Shown piece by piece: positions 34,625-45,235 of a DNA stretch of 64,000 nucleotides (position 1 is the first letter of the stretch; each line of letters opens with the position of its first letter). Source of the DNA: Armigeres subalbatus (Eukaryota > Arthropoda > Insecta > Diptera > Culicidae); NCBI RefSeq assembly GCF_024139115.2, contig NC_085140.1, forward strand, positions 431,829,240 to 431,893,239. Reading direction: 5' to 3'. The translations under genes were made by a program, and so were the position numbers. The notes below the pieces were generated by a model. That model was not told the DNA's origin. It did no database searches and saw nothing but the letters and a program-made list of their open reading frames with translations.

Positions 34625-37600
34625 GAAAAGAGGCTTCCGAGCCTCTTGAAAGGAGGCTTCCGAGCCTCTTGAAAGGAGGCTTCCGAGCCTCTTGGAAGGA
34701 GGCTTCCGAGCCTCTTGAAAGCAGGCTTCCGAGCCTCTTGAAAGGAGGCTTCCGAGCCTCTTGAAAGGAGGCTTCCGAGCCTCTTGAAAGGAGGCTTCGA
34801 GCCTCTTGAAAGGAGGCTTCTGAGCCTCTTGAAAGGAGGCTTCTTGAGCCTCTTGAAAGGAGGCTTCTGAGCCTCTTGAAAGGAGGCTTGAGCCTCTTGA
34901 AGGAGGCTTGAGCCTCTTGAAAGGAGGCTGAGGCCTCTTGAAAGGAGGCTTCTGAGCCTCTTGAAAGGAGGCTTGAGCCTCTTGAAAGGAGGCTTCTGAG
35001 CCTCTTGAAAGGAGGCTTCTGAGGCCTCTTGAAAGGAGGCTTCTGAGCCTCTTGAAAGGAGGCTTCTGAGCCTCTTGAAAGGAGGCTTCTGAGCCTCTTG
35101 AAAGGAGGCTTGAGCCTCTTGAAAGGAGGCTTCTGAGCCTCTTGAAAGGAGGCTTCTGAGCCTCTTGAAAGGAGGCTTCTGAGCCTCTTGAAGGAGGCTT
35201 CTGAGCCTCTTGAAAGGAGGCTTCTGAGGCCTCTTGAAAGGAGGCTCTGAGCCTCTTGAAAGGAGGCTTCTGAGCCTCTTGAAAGGAGGCTCTGAGCCTC
35301 TTGAAAGGAGGCTTCTGAGCCTCTTGAAAGGAGGCTCTGAGCCTCTTGAAAGGAGGCTCTGAGCCTCTCTTGAATGGAGGCTCTGAGCCTCTTGAAAGGA
35401 GGCTTCGAGCCTCTTGAAAGGAGGCTTCCGATCCTTTAACAAGGGGACTTCCGAGCCTCTTGAAAGGAGGCTTCTGAGCCTCTTGAAGGAGGCTTCTGAG
35501 CCTCTTGAAAGGAGGCCTGAGCCTCTTGAAGGAGGCCTGAGCCTCTTGAAAGCAGGCTTCCGGGCCTCTTGAAAGGAGGCTCTGAGCCTCTTGAAAGGAG
35601 GCTTCTGAGGCCTCTTGAAAGGAGGCTTGAGCCTCTTGAAAGGAGGCTTCTGGAGCCTCTTGAAAGGAGGCTTCTGAGCCTCTTGAAAGGAGGCTTCTGA
35701 GCCTCTTGAAAGGAGGCTTCTGAGCCTCTTGAAAGGAGGCTTGAGCCTCTTGAAAGGAGGCTTCTGAGCCTCTTGAAAGGAGGCTTCTGAGCCTCTTGAA
35801 AGGAGGCTTCTGAGCCTCTTGAAAGGAGGCTTCCTGAGCCTCTTGAAAGGAGGCTTCCGAGCCTCTTGAAAGGAGGCTTCTGAGCCTCTTGAAGGAGGCT
35901 GAGCCTCTTGAAAGGAGGCTTCCTGATCCTTTAAAAGGAGACTTGAGCCTCTTGAAAGGGAGGCTCTGGGCCTCTTGAAAGGAGGCCTGAGGCCTCTTGA
36001 AAGGAGGCTCTGAGCCTCTTGGAAGGAGGCCTGAGCCTCTTGAAAGCAGGCTTCTGAGCCTCTTGAAAGGAGGCTTGAGCCTCTTGAAAGGAGGCTCTGA
36101 GCCTCTTGAAAGGGAGGCTTCTGAGCCTCTTGAAGGAGGCTTTGAGCCTCTGAAAGGAGGCTGAGGCCTCTTGAAAGGAGGCTTGAGGCCTCTTGAAAGG
36201 AGGCTTCTGAGCCTCTTGAAAGGAGGCTTCTGAGCCTCTTGAAGGAGGCTTTGAGCCTCTTGAAAGGAGGCTTGAGCCTCTTGAAAGGAGGCTTGAGCCT
36301 CTTGAAAGGAGGCTTCTGAGCCTCTTGAAAGGAGGCTTGAGCCTCTTGAAAGGAGGCTTGAGCCCTCTTGAAAGTAGGCTTCTGAGCCTCTTGAAAGTAG
36401 GCTTCTGAGCCTCTTGAAAGGAGGCTTCCGGGCCTCTTGAAAGGAGGCTGAGCCTCTTGAAGGAGGCTTCTGAGCCTCTTGAAAGGAGGCTTGAGGCCTC
36501 TTGAAAGGAGGCTGAGCCTCTTGAAAGGAGGCTCTGAGCCTCTTGAAAGGGAGGCTGGGCTCTTGAAAGGAGAGGCTTGAGGCCTCTTGAAAGGAGGCTT
36601 GAGCCTCTTGAAAGGAGGCTTGAGCCTCTTGAAAGGGAGGCTCTGAGCCTCTTGAAAGGAGGCTTGAGCCTCTTGAAAGGAGGCCTGAGGCCTCTTGAAA
36701 GGAGGCTTCCGAGCCTCTTGAAGGAGGCTTCCGAGCCTCTTGAAGGGAGGCTGAGCCTCTTGAAAGGAGGCTCTGAGCTCTTGAAAGGAGGCTTCTGAGC
36801 CTCTTGAAAGGAGGCTTCTGAGCCTCTTGAAAGGGAGGCTTCCAGGCCTCTTGAAGGAGGCTTCTGAGCCTCTTGAAAGGGAGGCTGAGGCCTCTTGAAG
36901 GAGGCTGGAGCCTCTTGAAAGGAGGCCTTTGAGGCCTCTTGAAAGGAGGCTTCTGAGCCTCTTGAAAGGGAGGCTGGGAGCCTCTTGAAAGGAGGCTTGA
37001 GCCTCTTGAAAGGAGGCTTCCAGGCCTCTTGAAAGGAGGCTGAGCCTCTTGAAAGGAGGCTTGAGGCCTCTTGAAAGGAGGCTTCTGAGGCCTCTTGAAG
37101 GAGGCTTGAGCTCTTGAAAGGAGGCTTCTGAGCCTCTTGAAAGGAGGCTTCTGAGCCCTCTTGAAAGGAGGCTCTGAGCCTCTTGAAAGGAGGCTTCTGA
37201 GCTCTTGAAAGGAGGCTTGAGCCTCTTGGAAAGGAGGCTTCTGAGGCCTCTTGAAAGGAGGCTTGAGCCTCTTGAAAGGAGGCTTCTGAGCCTCTTGAAA
37301 GGAGGCTTCTGAGCCTCTTGAAAGGAGGCTTCTGAGCCTCTTGAAAGGAGGCTCTGAGCCTCTTGAAAGGAGGCTCTGAGCCTCTTGAAGGGGAGGCTTC
37401 TGAGCCTCTTGAAGGAGGCTTCTGAGCCTCTTGAAAGGGAGGCCTGAGCCTCTTGAAAGGAGGCTTCCTGAGCCTCTTGAAAGGAGGCTCTGAGGCCTCT
37501 TGAAAGGAGGCTCTGAGCCTCTTGAAAGGAGGCCTGAGCCTCTTGAAAGGAGGCTTCTGAGCCTCTTGAAAGGAGGCCTGAGGCCTCTTGAAAGGAGGCT

Positions 37601-38392
37601 TCCGAGGCCTCTTGAAAGGAGGCTCTGGAGCCTCTTGAAAGGAGGCTGAGCCTCTTGAAAGGAGGCTTCCTGAGCCTCTTGAAGGGAGGCTTCCGGGCCT
37701 CTTGAAAGGAGGCTTCTGGAGCCTCTTCTTGAAAGGAGGCTCTGAGCCTCTTGAAAGGAGGCTTCTGAGCCTCTTGAAAGGAGGCTTCTGAGCTCTTGAA
37801 GGAGGCTCTGAGCCTCTTGAAAGGAGGCTTCCGAGCCTCTTGAAAGGAGGCTTCTGAGCCTCTTGAAAGGAGGCTTCTGAGCCTCTTGAAAGGAGGCCTG
37901 AGCTTCCAGGCCTCTTGAAAGGAGGCTTGAGCCTTTTGAAAGGAGGCTTCCGAGCCTTTTGAAAGGAGGCTTCCGAGCCTCTTAAAGGAGGCTTCCGAGC
38001 CTTTTGAAGGAGGCTTCCGAGCCTTTTGAAAGGAGGCTTCCGAGCTGCTTGAAAGGAGGCTTCCAAGCCTCTTGAAAGGAGGCCTCTAGAAAGGAGGCTT
38101 CCGAGCCTCTTGAAAGGAGGCTTCCGAGCCTCTTGAAAGGAAGCTTCCGAGCCTCTTGAAAGGAGGCTTCAGAGCTTCTTGAAAGGAGGTTTCCGGGCCT
38201 CTTGAAATGAGGTTTCCGGGCCTCTGGAAAGGAGGTTTCCGGGCCTCTTGAAAGGAGGTTTCCGGGCCTCTTGAAAGGAGGCTTCCGGGCCTCTTGAAAG
38301 GAGGCTTCCGAGCCTCTTGAAAGGAGGCTTCCGAGCCTCTTGAAAGGAGGCTTCCGAGCCTCTTGAAAGGAGGCTTCCGGGCCTCTTGAAAG
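34625..38392 (+). repeat. S1 satellite array 3 (~170 units)
   Basis: The longest S1 block, 3.8 kb. Linker mostly TTGAAAG (TTGAAG or TTGAAGG in a minority). Regular TTCCGA-spacer units occur at the left edge (34625-34800) and right edge (37910-38392); the interior is a mosaic of 20-24-bp units that differ in spacer length. Near 38170-38300 a subtype with GTTTCCGGGCC occurs. Internal disturbances such as CGATCCTTTAACAAGGGG (35430) and CTGATCCTTTAAAAGGAG (35922) mark probable older junctions. Minus-strand frames of 372, 711 and 119 codons are repeat translations. Confidence 0.95.
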
Positions 38393-41263
38393 TTTTTTTT
38401 AAACTTTATTTTAGTGTTTTTGTAACGTATCATTAAGTTCAACACGGATCGCCTATTGAAAGGATTGTTCGATCGCTCAAAACATTCAGATTTTCTTTCT
38501 CGTATTGCACTTCATATTACTCCTGTCACCAAAGTCACCAAGTCGTCCAAATTGCGTTCGGCCAAATGACTATCCGAAAACCAAATAAAAAATTGATTCC
38601 ATCAGGTTTTCACTTGAAACTGACACACATGTTGACGTGGCAAATTATTTATTTGGGATAATCAAGACATGCATGTGTTTGAATTATCCTTCTTTCAAAT
38701 GGTATACAAGACACGTCATTCAAAGCAAGTCAATTTTTCGATTTTTGGCCACCACTTTCCCCATAGTGCATAGTGACATGTTCACGTATTGCCCCGAATT
38801 GATCTCATTAGCTCATAAGAGAGTTTGGAAAATCGTATGGATAAATGATTTTCAATAAAATCCATATAAAGTTGTGGAAGTGCGACAGTTATTTCCTGGT
38901 GACGGCAATCTCAACACAATTGCAATTAAATCTTTCAATCCTATCTAAACGAAACCACTTCTCTTCTCCATGAATATAAATCCGATCATGGACACGGAGC
39001 AACACCAAAGCTCACGTCTCGATGCACAACGCAAATTGCATATGCACCCACTCCACTTGTGAGCACTCTTAAGATCTAAAGGTTGCACAAATCCGTGGTG
39101 CTCGTCACCACTGCTTGCCGAGTCGGTGGCACCGCATGGTATTTATTCGCATTTTGTGCAAATGCAATTTTCGTGATAAATCTAATCTTTTTATTTGGCC
39201 TTATAAGCGCCAACTGAGAGCTGAAAACCCTCTTCAGCCATAGTTGTTCGGCTCGTTGGATAGTTTAGTTAGTTCGCGTATTTTGCATATCTGTTGGCTT
39301 GTGGTCGCTCGTGCGCGCACTCCCATTTCCTCAGATTACACGCGCCTGGTTTCGTGTGTTAGCATCCACGGTAAAGATATGCATCTATTGCACTGCCTTT
39401 CAGTCGTACAGTTTCCGCGGTTTAACTCCTCTCCGACGGACAGTTTAATCATCTTATCAGTTTGTGGAATTCCGAGGAACTCCGTCCTACCGGTTTCCAA
39501 ACAAACTGTGTTGACCCCAACGCATGTTACATTACTACTGAACTTGTTAGGTGTGCTACATTCTGAAGCCTGTTTTACTTATGATTTACATAATATGTAT
39601 CATGTAGTAAGGCAGTTTCGTGATTCGAGACAAATTGTTTTGCAAATACTCCATAGGACTAAATAAAACTAAATTGAGCAAACAACGACGGCTATGTAGT
39701 CGACAAAATATCCATATTTTACAATTCTTATGTTTTAAGAAGTAATTCAGAAATATTTAAGCAGATACCGTTTTGCTTACATTACTTTAATGCTTAGTAA
39801 CATGACATTAAAATCTATGAAGAATTTGTTCACACATCCGAATGAAAATGAGAAATTCCATCACGGATCCTTAGCAGCGCATCATCCGCTAAGCACCTCT
39901 CCTTCCCCAACATACTTGACAAACGAAAACGAAAGCATAAACCCCTCCCTGCCTTGCACTTCAACCAGCAGCCGGCAGCCGCCGTTGTTGCGAGCACTTA
40001 TTATGTGTGAACAGAACAGTGTGACCTCCCTGCACGGGAAGATCCTCACCTCTCCATCATCGTGCTGCTGCTGTTCGCGTTTCTTCCTTATTTTGGTTCG
40101 TTCCAGACCTCGCGACAGCAGCAGCAGCAGCAGCGGCAGCAATGGGACAAGTCCGACGACAGCGCGCGAGCCTTCATTGATTTGGGATTGCGTCTGTTTT
40201 TTTATCGATTCGCCTCTTCGCCGTCCGCTGGGACGCAGTCCAGTCATGTTGCGCGGCGGTCTCACAACATGAGAGTAGACGGACCGCGCCGACGACGACG
40301 ACGACGATGATGATGATGCCGAAGGTAGTCATTAAGTTAATAAATATTAAATTAATAATCACACATCACGAGCTAATATGGGTGATATGTGACGTTGTGG
40401 CGTGGGGAGGGACGGGCAACGGTGCGACGTGGGTGGCGACGAAGCGTAGGACCGATGTGTTAGGGGTAGGGTGCTTTTATTTTGCAATTATACGCTTGTG
40501 ATCCTTTCACAAGATCATTGGTCGTCGTCGTCGTCGTCGTTACGAGAACCGCTCCTTGATGGGAGGTACGATGGGTATCGCGCTGCTTAGTATAGGTAGC
40601 TCGATAACTTTGTTGGTGAGAGGATACCAATTTAATTCAATTTCACACGGGTCGTTTGAAAGAAAGAAGTCTCCCCTCGTTGCTTGCTGCTGCCATTATC
40701 GTGGAACAGGCTGTGGTGGTGGAGTTGCGATGGTTTATCATTTGCATTTAATCGTAGTAATTAAACAACGGGTCCAGCACAGGTTACTGTTGCTATCATG
40801 GCGTGAGAAGATCACTATTTTGTGAGTCTATTATAAAAATGTTCAGTAATCAATTTCGAGACAAACTTCCTCGAAACTACGATAGTTATTTTTTCAAATG
40901 CGACAAAAAAAAGTTCTACTAATTTCTGTTTAAACAACTAGTTAATAACAATAAGCTTAGCTTAGCTTGATTGACTGTACACTTCATAGTTGGTAGTCGT
41001 GATTGGTCGGGAAACAACAAATATGCACAGCTCACCAATTGGACAGCCTCTTGGGATTAGACAACTATTCTCATTGTACATTGACCGATAAAGATGTCGG
41101 CCACGTCCTTAGTTCGACGGTCATTACTACAAAGGACCGAGAAATCCTCTGCATCACCGTGAGTGCCACTGGAAAGGGATAATTAGTATTAGAAGGTAAT
41201 CTATAGGAAGTCGCTTTGGTGAGCGACGGAATAATTATTTTGTACTGAATTATGTCACCCGCA
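38393..41263. other. Segment between inverted S1 arrays; no confirmed gene
   Basis: About 2.9 kb of mostly non-tandem DNA between S1 arrays in opposite orientation. It holds a single TTCGGCCAAATGAC copy (38555), triplet microsatellites (CAG at about 40115-40135, GAC/GAT at about 40290-40318, CGT at about 40522-40541) and, at 40950-41225, wording common in dispersed Aedes repeats (AAGCTTAGCTTAGCTTGATT). The open frames 39244-39666, 39790-40272 and 39882-40265 have no recognised domain and two overlap on opposite strands. The arginine/serine runs come from the microsatellites. Confidence 0.45.
39202..39240 (+). promoter_or_regulatory. Possible TATA/initiator core promoter
   Basis: TATAAG at 39202-39207 lies 34 bases before a CAG-centred initiator-like TCTTCAGCC at 39231-39239, close to the usual TATA-to-start distance. 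Downstream, CACGGTAAAGATATG at about 39367 could be a splice donor ending a non-coding first exon. This is weak, because such matches occur by chance and no coding exon follows that I can recognise. Confidence 0.2.
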
Positions 41264-42456
41264 CTCCTTCCAAGAGGCTCGGAAGCCTCCTTTCAAGAGG
41301 CTCGGAAGCCTCCTTTCAAGAGGCTCGGAAGCCTCCTTTCAAGAGGCTCGGAAGCCTCCTTTCAAGAGGCTCGGAAGCCTCCTTTCAAGAGGCTCGGAAG
41401 CCTCCTTTTAAGAGGCTCTGGAAGCCTCCTTTTAAGAGGCTCTGGAAGCCTCCTTTTAAGAGGCTCAGGAAGCCTCCTTTCAAGAGGCTCTGGAAGCCTC
41501 CTTTCAAGAGGCTCGGAAGCCTCCTTTCAAGAGGCTCGGAAGCCTCCTTTCAAGAGGCTCAAGCCTCCTTTCAAGAGGCTTGGAAGCCTCCTTTCAAGAG
41601 GCTCAGAGCCTCCTTTCAAGAGGCTCGGAAGCCTCCTTTCAAGAGGCTCAGGAAGCCTCCTTTCAAGAGGCCTGGAAGCCTCCTTTCAAGAGGCTCAAGC
41701 CTCCTTTCTTCAAGAGGCTCAGAAGCCTCCTTTCTTTCAAGAGGCTCAGAAGCCTCCTTTCTTTCAAGAGGCTCGAAGCCTCCTTTCTTTCAAGAGGCCC
41801 AGAAGCCTCCTTTCAAGAGGCCTGGAAGCCTCCTTTCAAGAGGCTCAGAAGCCTCCTTTCAAGAGGCTCAAGCCTCCTTTCAAGAGGCCTGGAAGCCTCC
41901 TTTCAAGAGGCTCAAGCCTCCTTTCAAGAGGCTCGGAAGCCTCCTTTCAAGAGGCTCAGAAGCCTCCTTTCAAGAGGCTCAGGCCTCCTTCAAGAGCTCT
42001 GGAAGCCTCCTTTCAAGAGGCCTCGAAGCCTCCTTTCAAGAGGCTGAAAGCCTCCTTTCAAGAGGTTCAGAAGCCTCCTTTCAAGAGGCTGGAAGCCTCC
42101 TTTTAAGAGGCCTGAAGCCTCCTTTCAAGAGGCTGAAGCCTCCTTTCAAGAGGCTGGAAGCCTCCTTTCTTTCAAGAGGCTCAGAAGCCTCCTTTCTTTC
42201 AAGAGGCCTGGAAGCCTCCTTTCTTTCAAGAGGCTCCAGAAGCCTCCTTTCAAGAGGCTCAGGAAGCCTTTCAAGAGGCTCGGAAGCTTCCTTTCAAGAG
42301 GCTCAGAAGCCTCCTTCAAGAGGCTCAAGCCTCCTTTCAAGAGGCTCGGAAGCCTCCTTTCAAGAGGCTCGGAAGCCTCCTTTCAAGAGGCTCGGAAGCC
42401 TCCTTTCAAGAGGCTCGGAAGCCTCCTTTCAAGAGGCTCGGAAGCCTCCTTTCAAG
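41264..42456 (-). repeat. S1 satellite array 4 (~52 units), reversed orientation
   Basis: S1 unit read as its complement (linker CTTTCAA). Regular at both ends, with spacer indels in the middle. A distinctive local variant duplicates part of the linker to CTTTCTTTCAAG at 41705-41795 and 42165-42235. The array passes directly into S2 at 42456/42457. The 284- and 155-codon plus-strand frames are repeat translations. Confidence 0.95.
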
Positions 42457-45235
42457 GCAGAAGGCAGAATTCTTGAAGGATTCTCGGCAGAACTCTTGAA
42501 GGATTCTCGGCAGAATCCTTGCGGGATTCTCGGCAGAATCCTTGCGGGATTCTCGGCAGAATCCTTGCGGGATTCTTGGCAGAATCCTTTCGGGATTCTT
42601 GGCAGAATCCTTTCGGGATTCTTGGCAGAATCCTTTCGGGATTCTTGGCAGAATCCTTTCGGGATTCTTGGCAGAATCCTTTCGGGATTCTTGGCAGAAT
42701 CCTTTCGGGATTCTTGGCAGAATCCTTGCGGGATTCTCGGCAGAATCCTTGCGGGATTCTCGGCAGAATCCTTGGGATTCTCGGCAGAATCCTTGCGGGA
42801 TTCTCGGCAGAATCCTTGCGGGATTCTCGGCAGAATCCTTGCGGGATTCTCGGCAGAATCGTTGGGGGATTCTCGGCAGAATCCTTGCGGGATGCTCGGC
42901 AGAGTCCTTGCGGGATTCTCCGCAGAACCTTGCGGGATTCTCGGCAGAATCCTTGCGGGATTCTCGGCAGAATCCTTGCGGGATTCTCGGCAGAATCCTT
43001 GCGGGATTCTCGGCAGAATCCTTGCGGGATTCTCGGCAGAATCCTTGCGGGATTCTCGGCAGAATCCTTGCGGGATTCTCGGCAGAATCCTTGCGGGATT
43101 CTCGGCAGAATCGGGATTCTCGGCAGAATCTTTGCGGGATGCTCGGCAGGATCCTTGCGGGATTCTCGGCAGAATCCTTGCGGGATTCTCGGCAGAATCC
43201 TTGCGGGATTCTCGGCAGAATCCTTGCGGGATTCTCGTCAGAATCCTTGCGGGATTCTCGTCAGAATCCTTTCGGGATTCTCGTCAGAATCCTTTCGGGA
43301 TTCTCGTCAGAATCCTTTCGGGATTCTCGTCAGAATCCTTTCGGGATTCTCGTCAGAATCCTTTCGGGATTCTCGTCAGAATCCTTTCGGGATTCTCGTC
43401 AGAATCCTTTCGGGATTCTCGTCAGAATCCTTGCGGGATTCTCGTCAGAATCCTTGCGGGATTCTCAGCAGAATCCTTGCGGGATTCTCAGCAGAATCCT
43501 TGCGGGATTCTCAGCAGAATCCTTGCAGGATCCTTGCGGGATTCTCAGCAGAATCTTTGAGGGATTCTCAGCAGAATCCTTGCGGGATTCTCAGCAGAAT
43601 CCTTGCGGGATTCTAAGCAGAATCCTTGCGGGATTCTCAGCAGAATCCTTGCGGGATTCTCAGCAGAATCCTTGCGGGATTCTCAGCAGAATCCTTGCGG
43701 GATTCTCAGCAGAATCCTTGCGGGATTCTCAGCAGAATCCTTGCGGGATTCTCAGCAGAATCCTTGCGGGATTCTCAGCAGAATCCTTGGAGGATTCTCA
43801 GCAGAATCCTTGGAGGATTCTCAGCAGAATCCTTGGAGGATTCTCAGCAGAATCCTTGGAGGATTCTCAGCAGAATCCTTGGAGGATTCTCAGCAGAATC
43901 CTTGGAGGATTCTCAGCAGAATCCTTGGAGGATTCTCAGCAGAATCCTTGGAGGATTCTCAGCAGAATCCTTGGAGGATTCTCAGCAGAATCCTTGGAGG
44001 ATTCTCAGCAGAATCCTCGAAGGATTCTCAGCAGAATCCTCGAAGGATTCTCAGCAGAATCCTTGAAGGATTCTCAGCAGAATCCTTGAAGGATTCTCAG
44101 CAGAATCCTTGAAGGATTCTCAGCAGAATCCTTGAAGGATTCTCAGCAGAATCCTTGAAGGATTCTCAGCAGAATCCTTGAAGGATTCTCAGCAGAATCC
44201 TTGGAGGATTCTCAGCAGAATCCTTGGAGGATTCTCAGCATAATCCTTGGAGGATTCTCAGCAGAATCCTTGGAGGATTCTCAGCAGAATCCTTGGAGGA
44301 TTCTCAGCAAAATCCTTGGAGGATTCTCAGCAGAATCCTTGGAGGATTCTCAGCAGAATCCTTGGAGGATTCTCAGCGAAATCCTTGGAAGATTCTCAGC
44401 GGAATCCTTGGAGAATTCTCAGCAGAATCTTTGAAGGATGCTCAGCAGAATCCTTGGCGGATCCTCAGCAGAATCCTTGGAGGCTTCTCAACAGAATCCT
44501 TGGAGGATTATCAGCAGAATCCTTGGAGGATTCTCAGCAGAATCCTTGGAGGATTCTCAGCAGAATCCTTGGAGGATTCTCAGCAGAATCCTTGGAGGAT
44601 TCTCAGCAGAATCCTTGGAGGATTCTCAGCAGAATCATTGAAGTATTCTCAGCAGAATCCTTGGAGGATTCTTGGAAGAATCCTTGGAGGATTCTCGGAG
44701 AACTTTTAACGTATTCGGAGCTGAATCTTTGAAGGATTTTTGCGAAGCACTCTCAGCAGATTTCTTGAAGGATGCTCAATAGAGTTTTCGGAAGATTTTA
44801 GGAGAACCCCTGAAAATACCCCTGAAGGATTTTCTACAGAAATCCAGGTAAATTCTCAGCATAATCCTAAAAGCATTCTCAGCAGAATCCTTGAAGGATT
44901 GTCAGCAGGTTCCTTGAAGGGTTCTCAGCAGAATCTATTGAGGATTCTGAGCGGAATCCTTAAGGGATCTCATAATATTTTTTTGACAGTTCTGAGGAGA
45001 ATCCTTGGAAGAATTTGAGTAGATTCTGGGCAGAATCAAGTGATTTCATGCAGAATCATAGAAGAGTCTGAGCAAAAACCTTGAGAAATTAAGAACCAAA
45101 TAATTACTAAACCTAAATGTAATCTATTAGGATATTGAACAATATGTTTGGAGGCTTCTCACCAGAATGATTCGAGGATGCTGAACAAAGTCCTCGGAGT
45201 ATGCTGAGCACAGCTTTTGAGCACGAATTTCGAAC
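42457..45235 (+). repeat. S2 satellite: 23-bp GGATTCT...AGAATCC hairpin unit
   Basis: Tandem 23-bp unit of arm GGATTCT, four-base loop, inverted arm AGAATCC and five-base linker. About 98 regular units up to 44710, then decay to about 45235. Consecutive blocks differ only in loop and linker: TGGC+TTTCG (42570-42725), CGGC+TTGCG (42725-43215), CGTC+TTTCG (43240-43440), CAGC+TTGCG (43450-43780), CAGC+TTGGA (43785-44010 and 44200-44700), CAGC+TTGAA (44010-44200). A 69-bp three-unit frame cycle gives stop-free frames of up to 515 codons with a 23-residue period; these are repeat translations and not proteins. Confidence 0.95.

Noticed and set aside
39244..39666. 140-codon plus-strand frame downstream of the TATA-like site
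   Set aside because: No recognisable domain, composition typical of chance frames; a possible splice donor inside it argues against one continuous exon.
42542..44089. 515-codon plus-strand open frame with DSRQNPCGIL repeats
   Set aside because: Translation of S2 satellite; several frames are open at once and the period is exactly 23 residues.
41264..45235. CRISPR-like array (regular 23-bp repeats)
   Set aside because: Units are contiguous with no unique spacers, there are no cas genes, and the genome is clearly eukaryotic.
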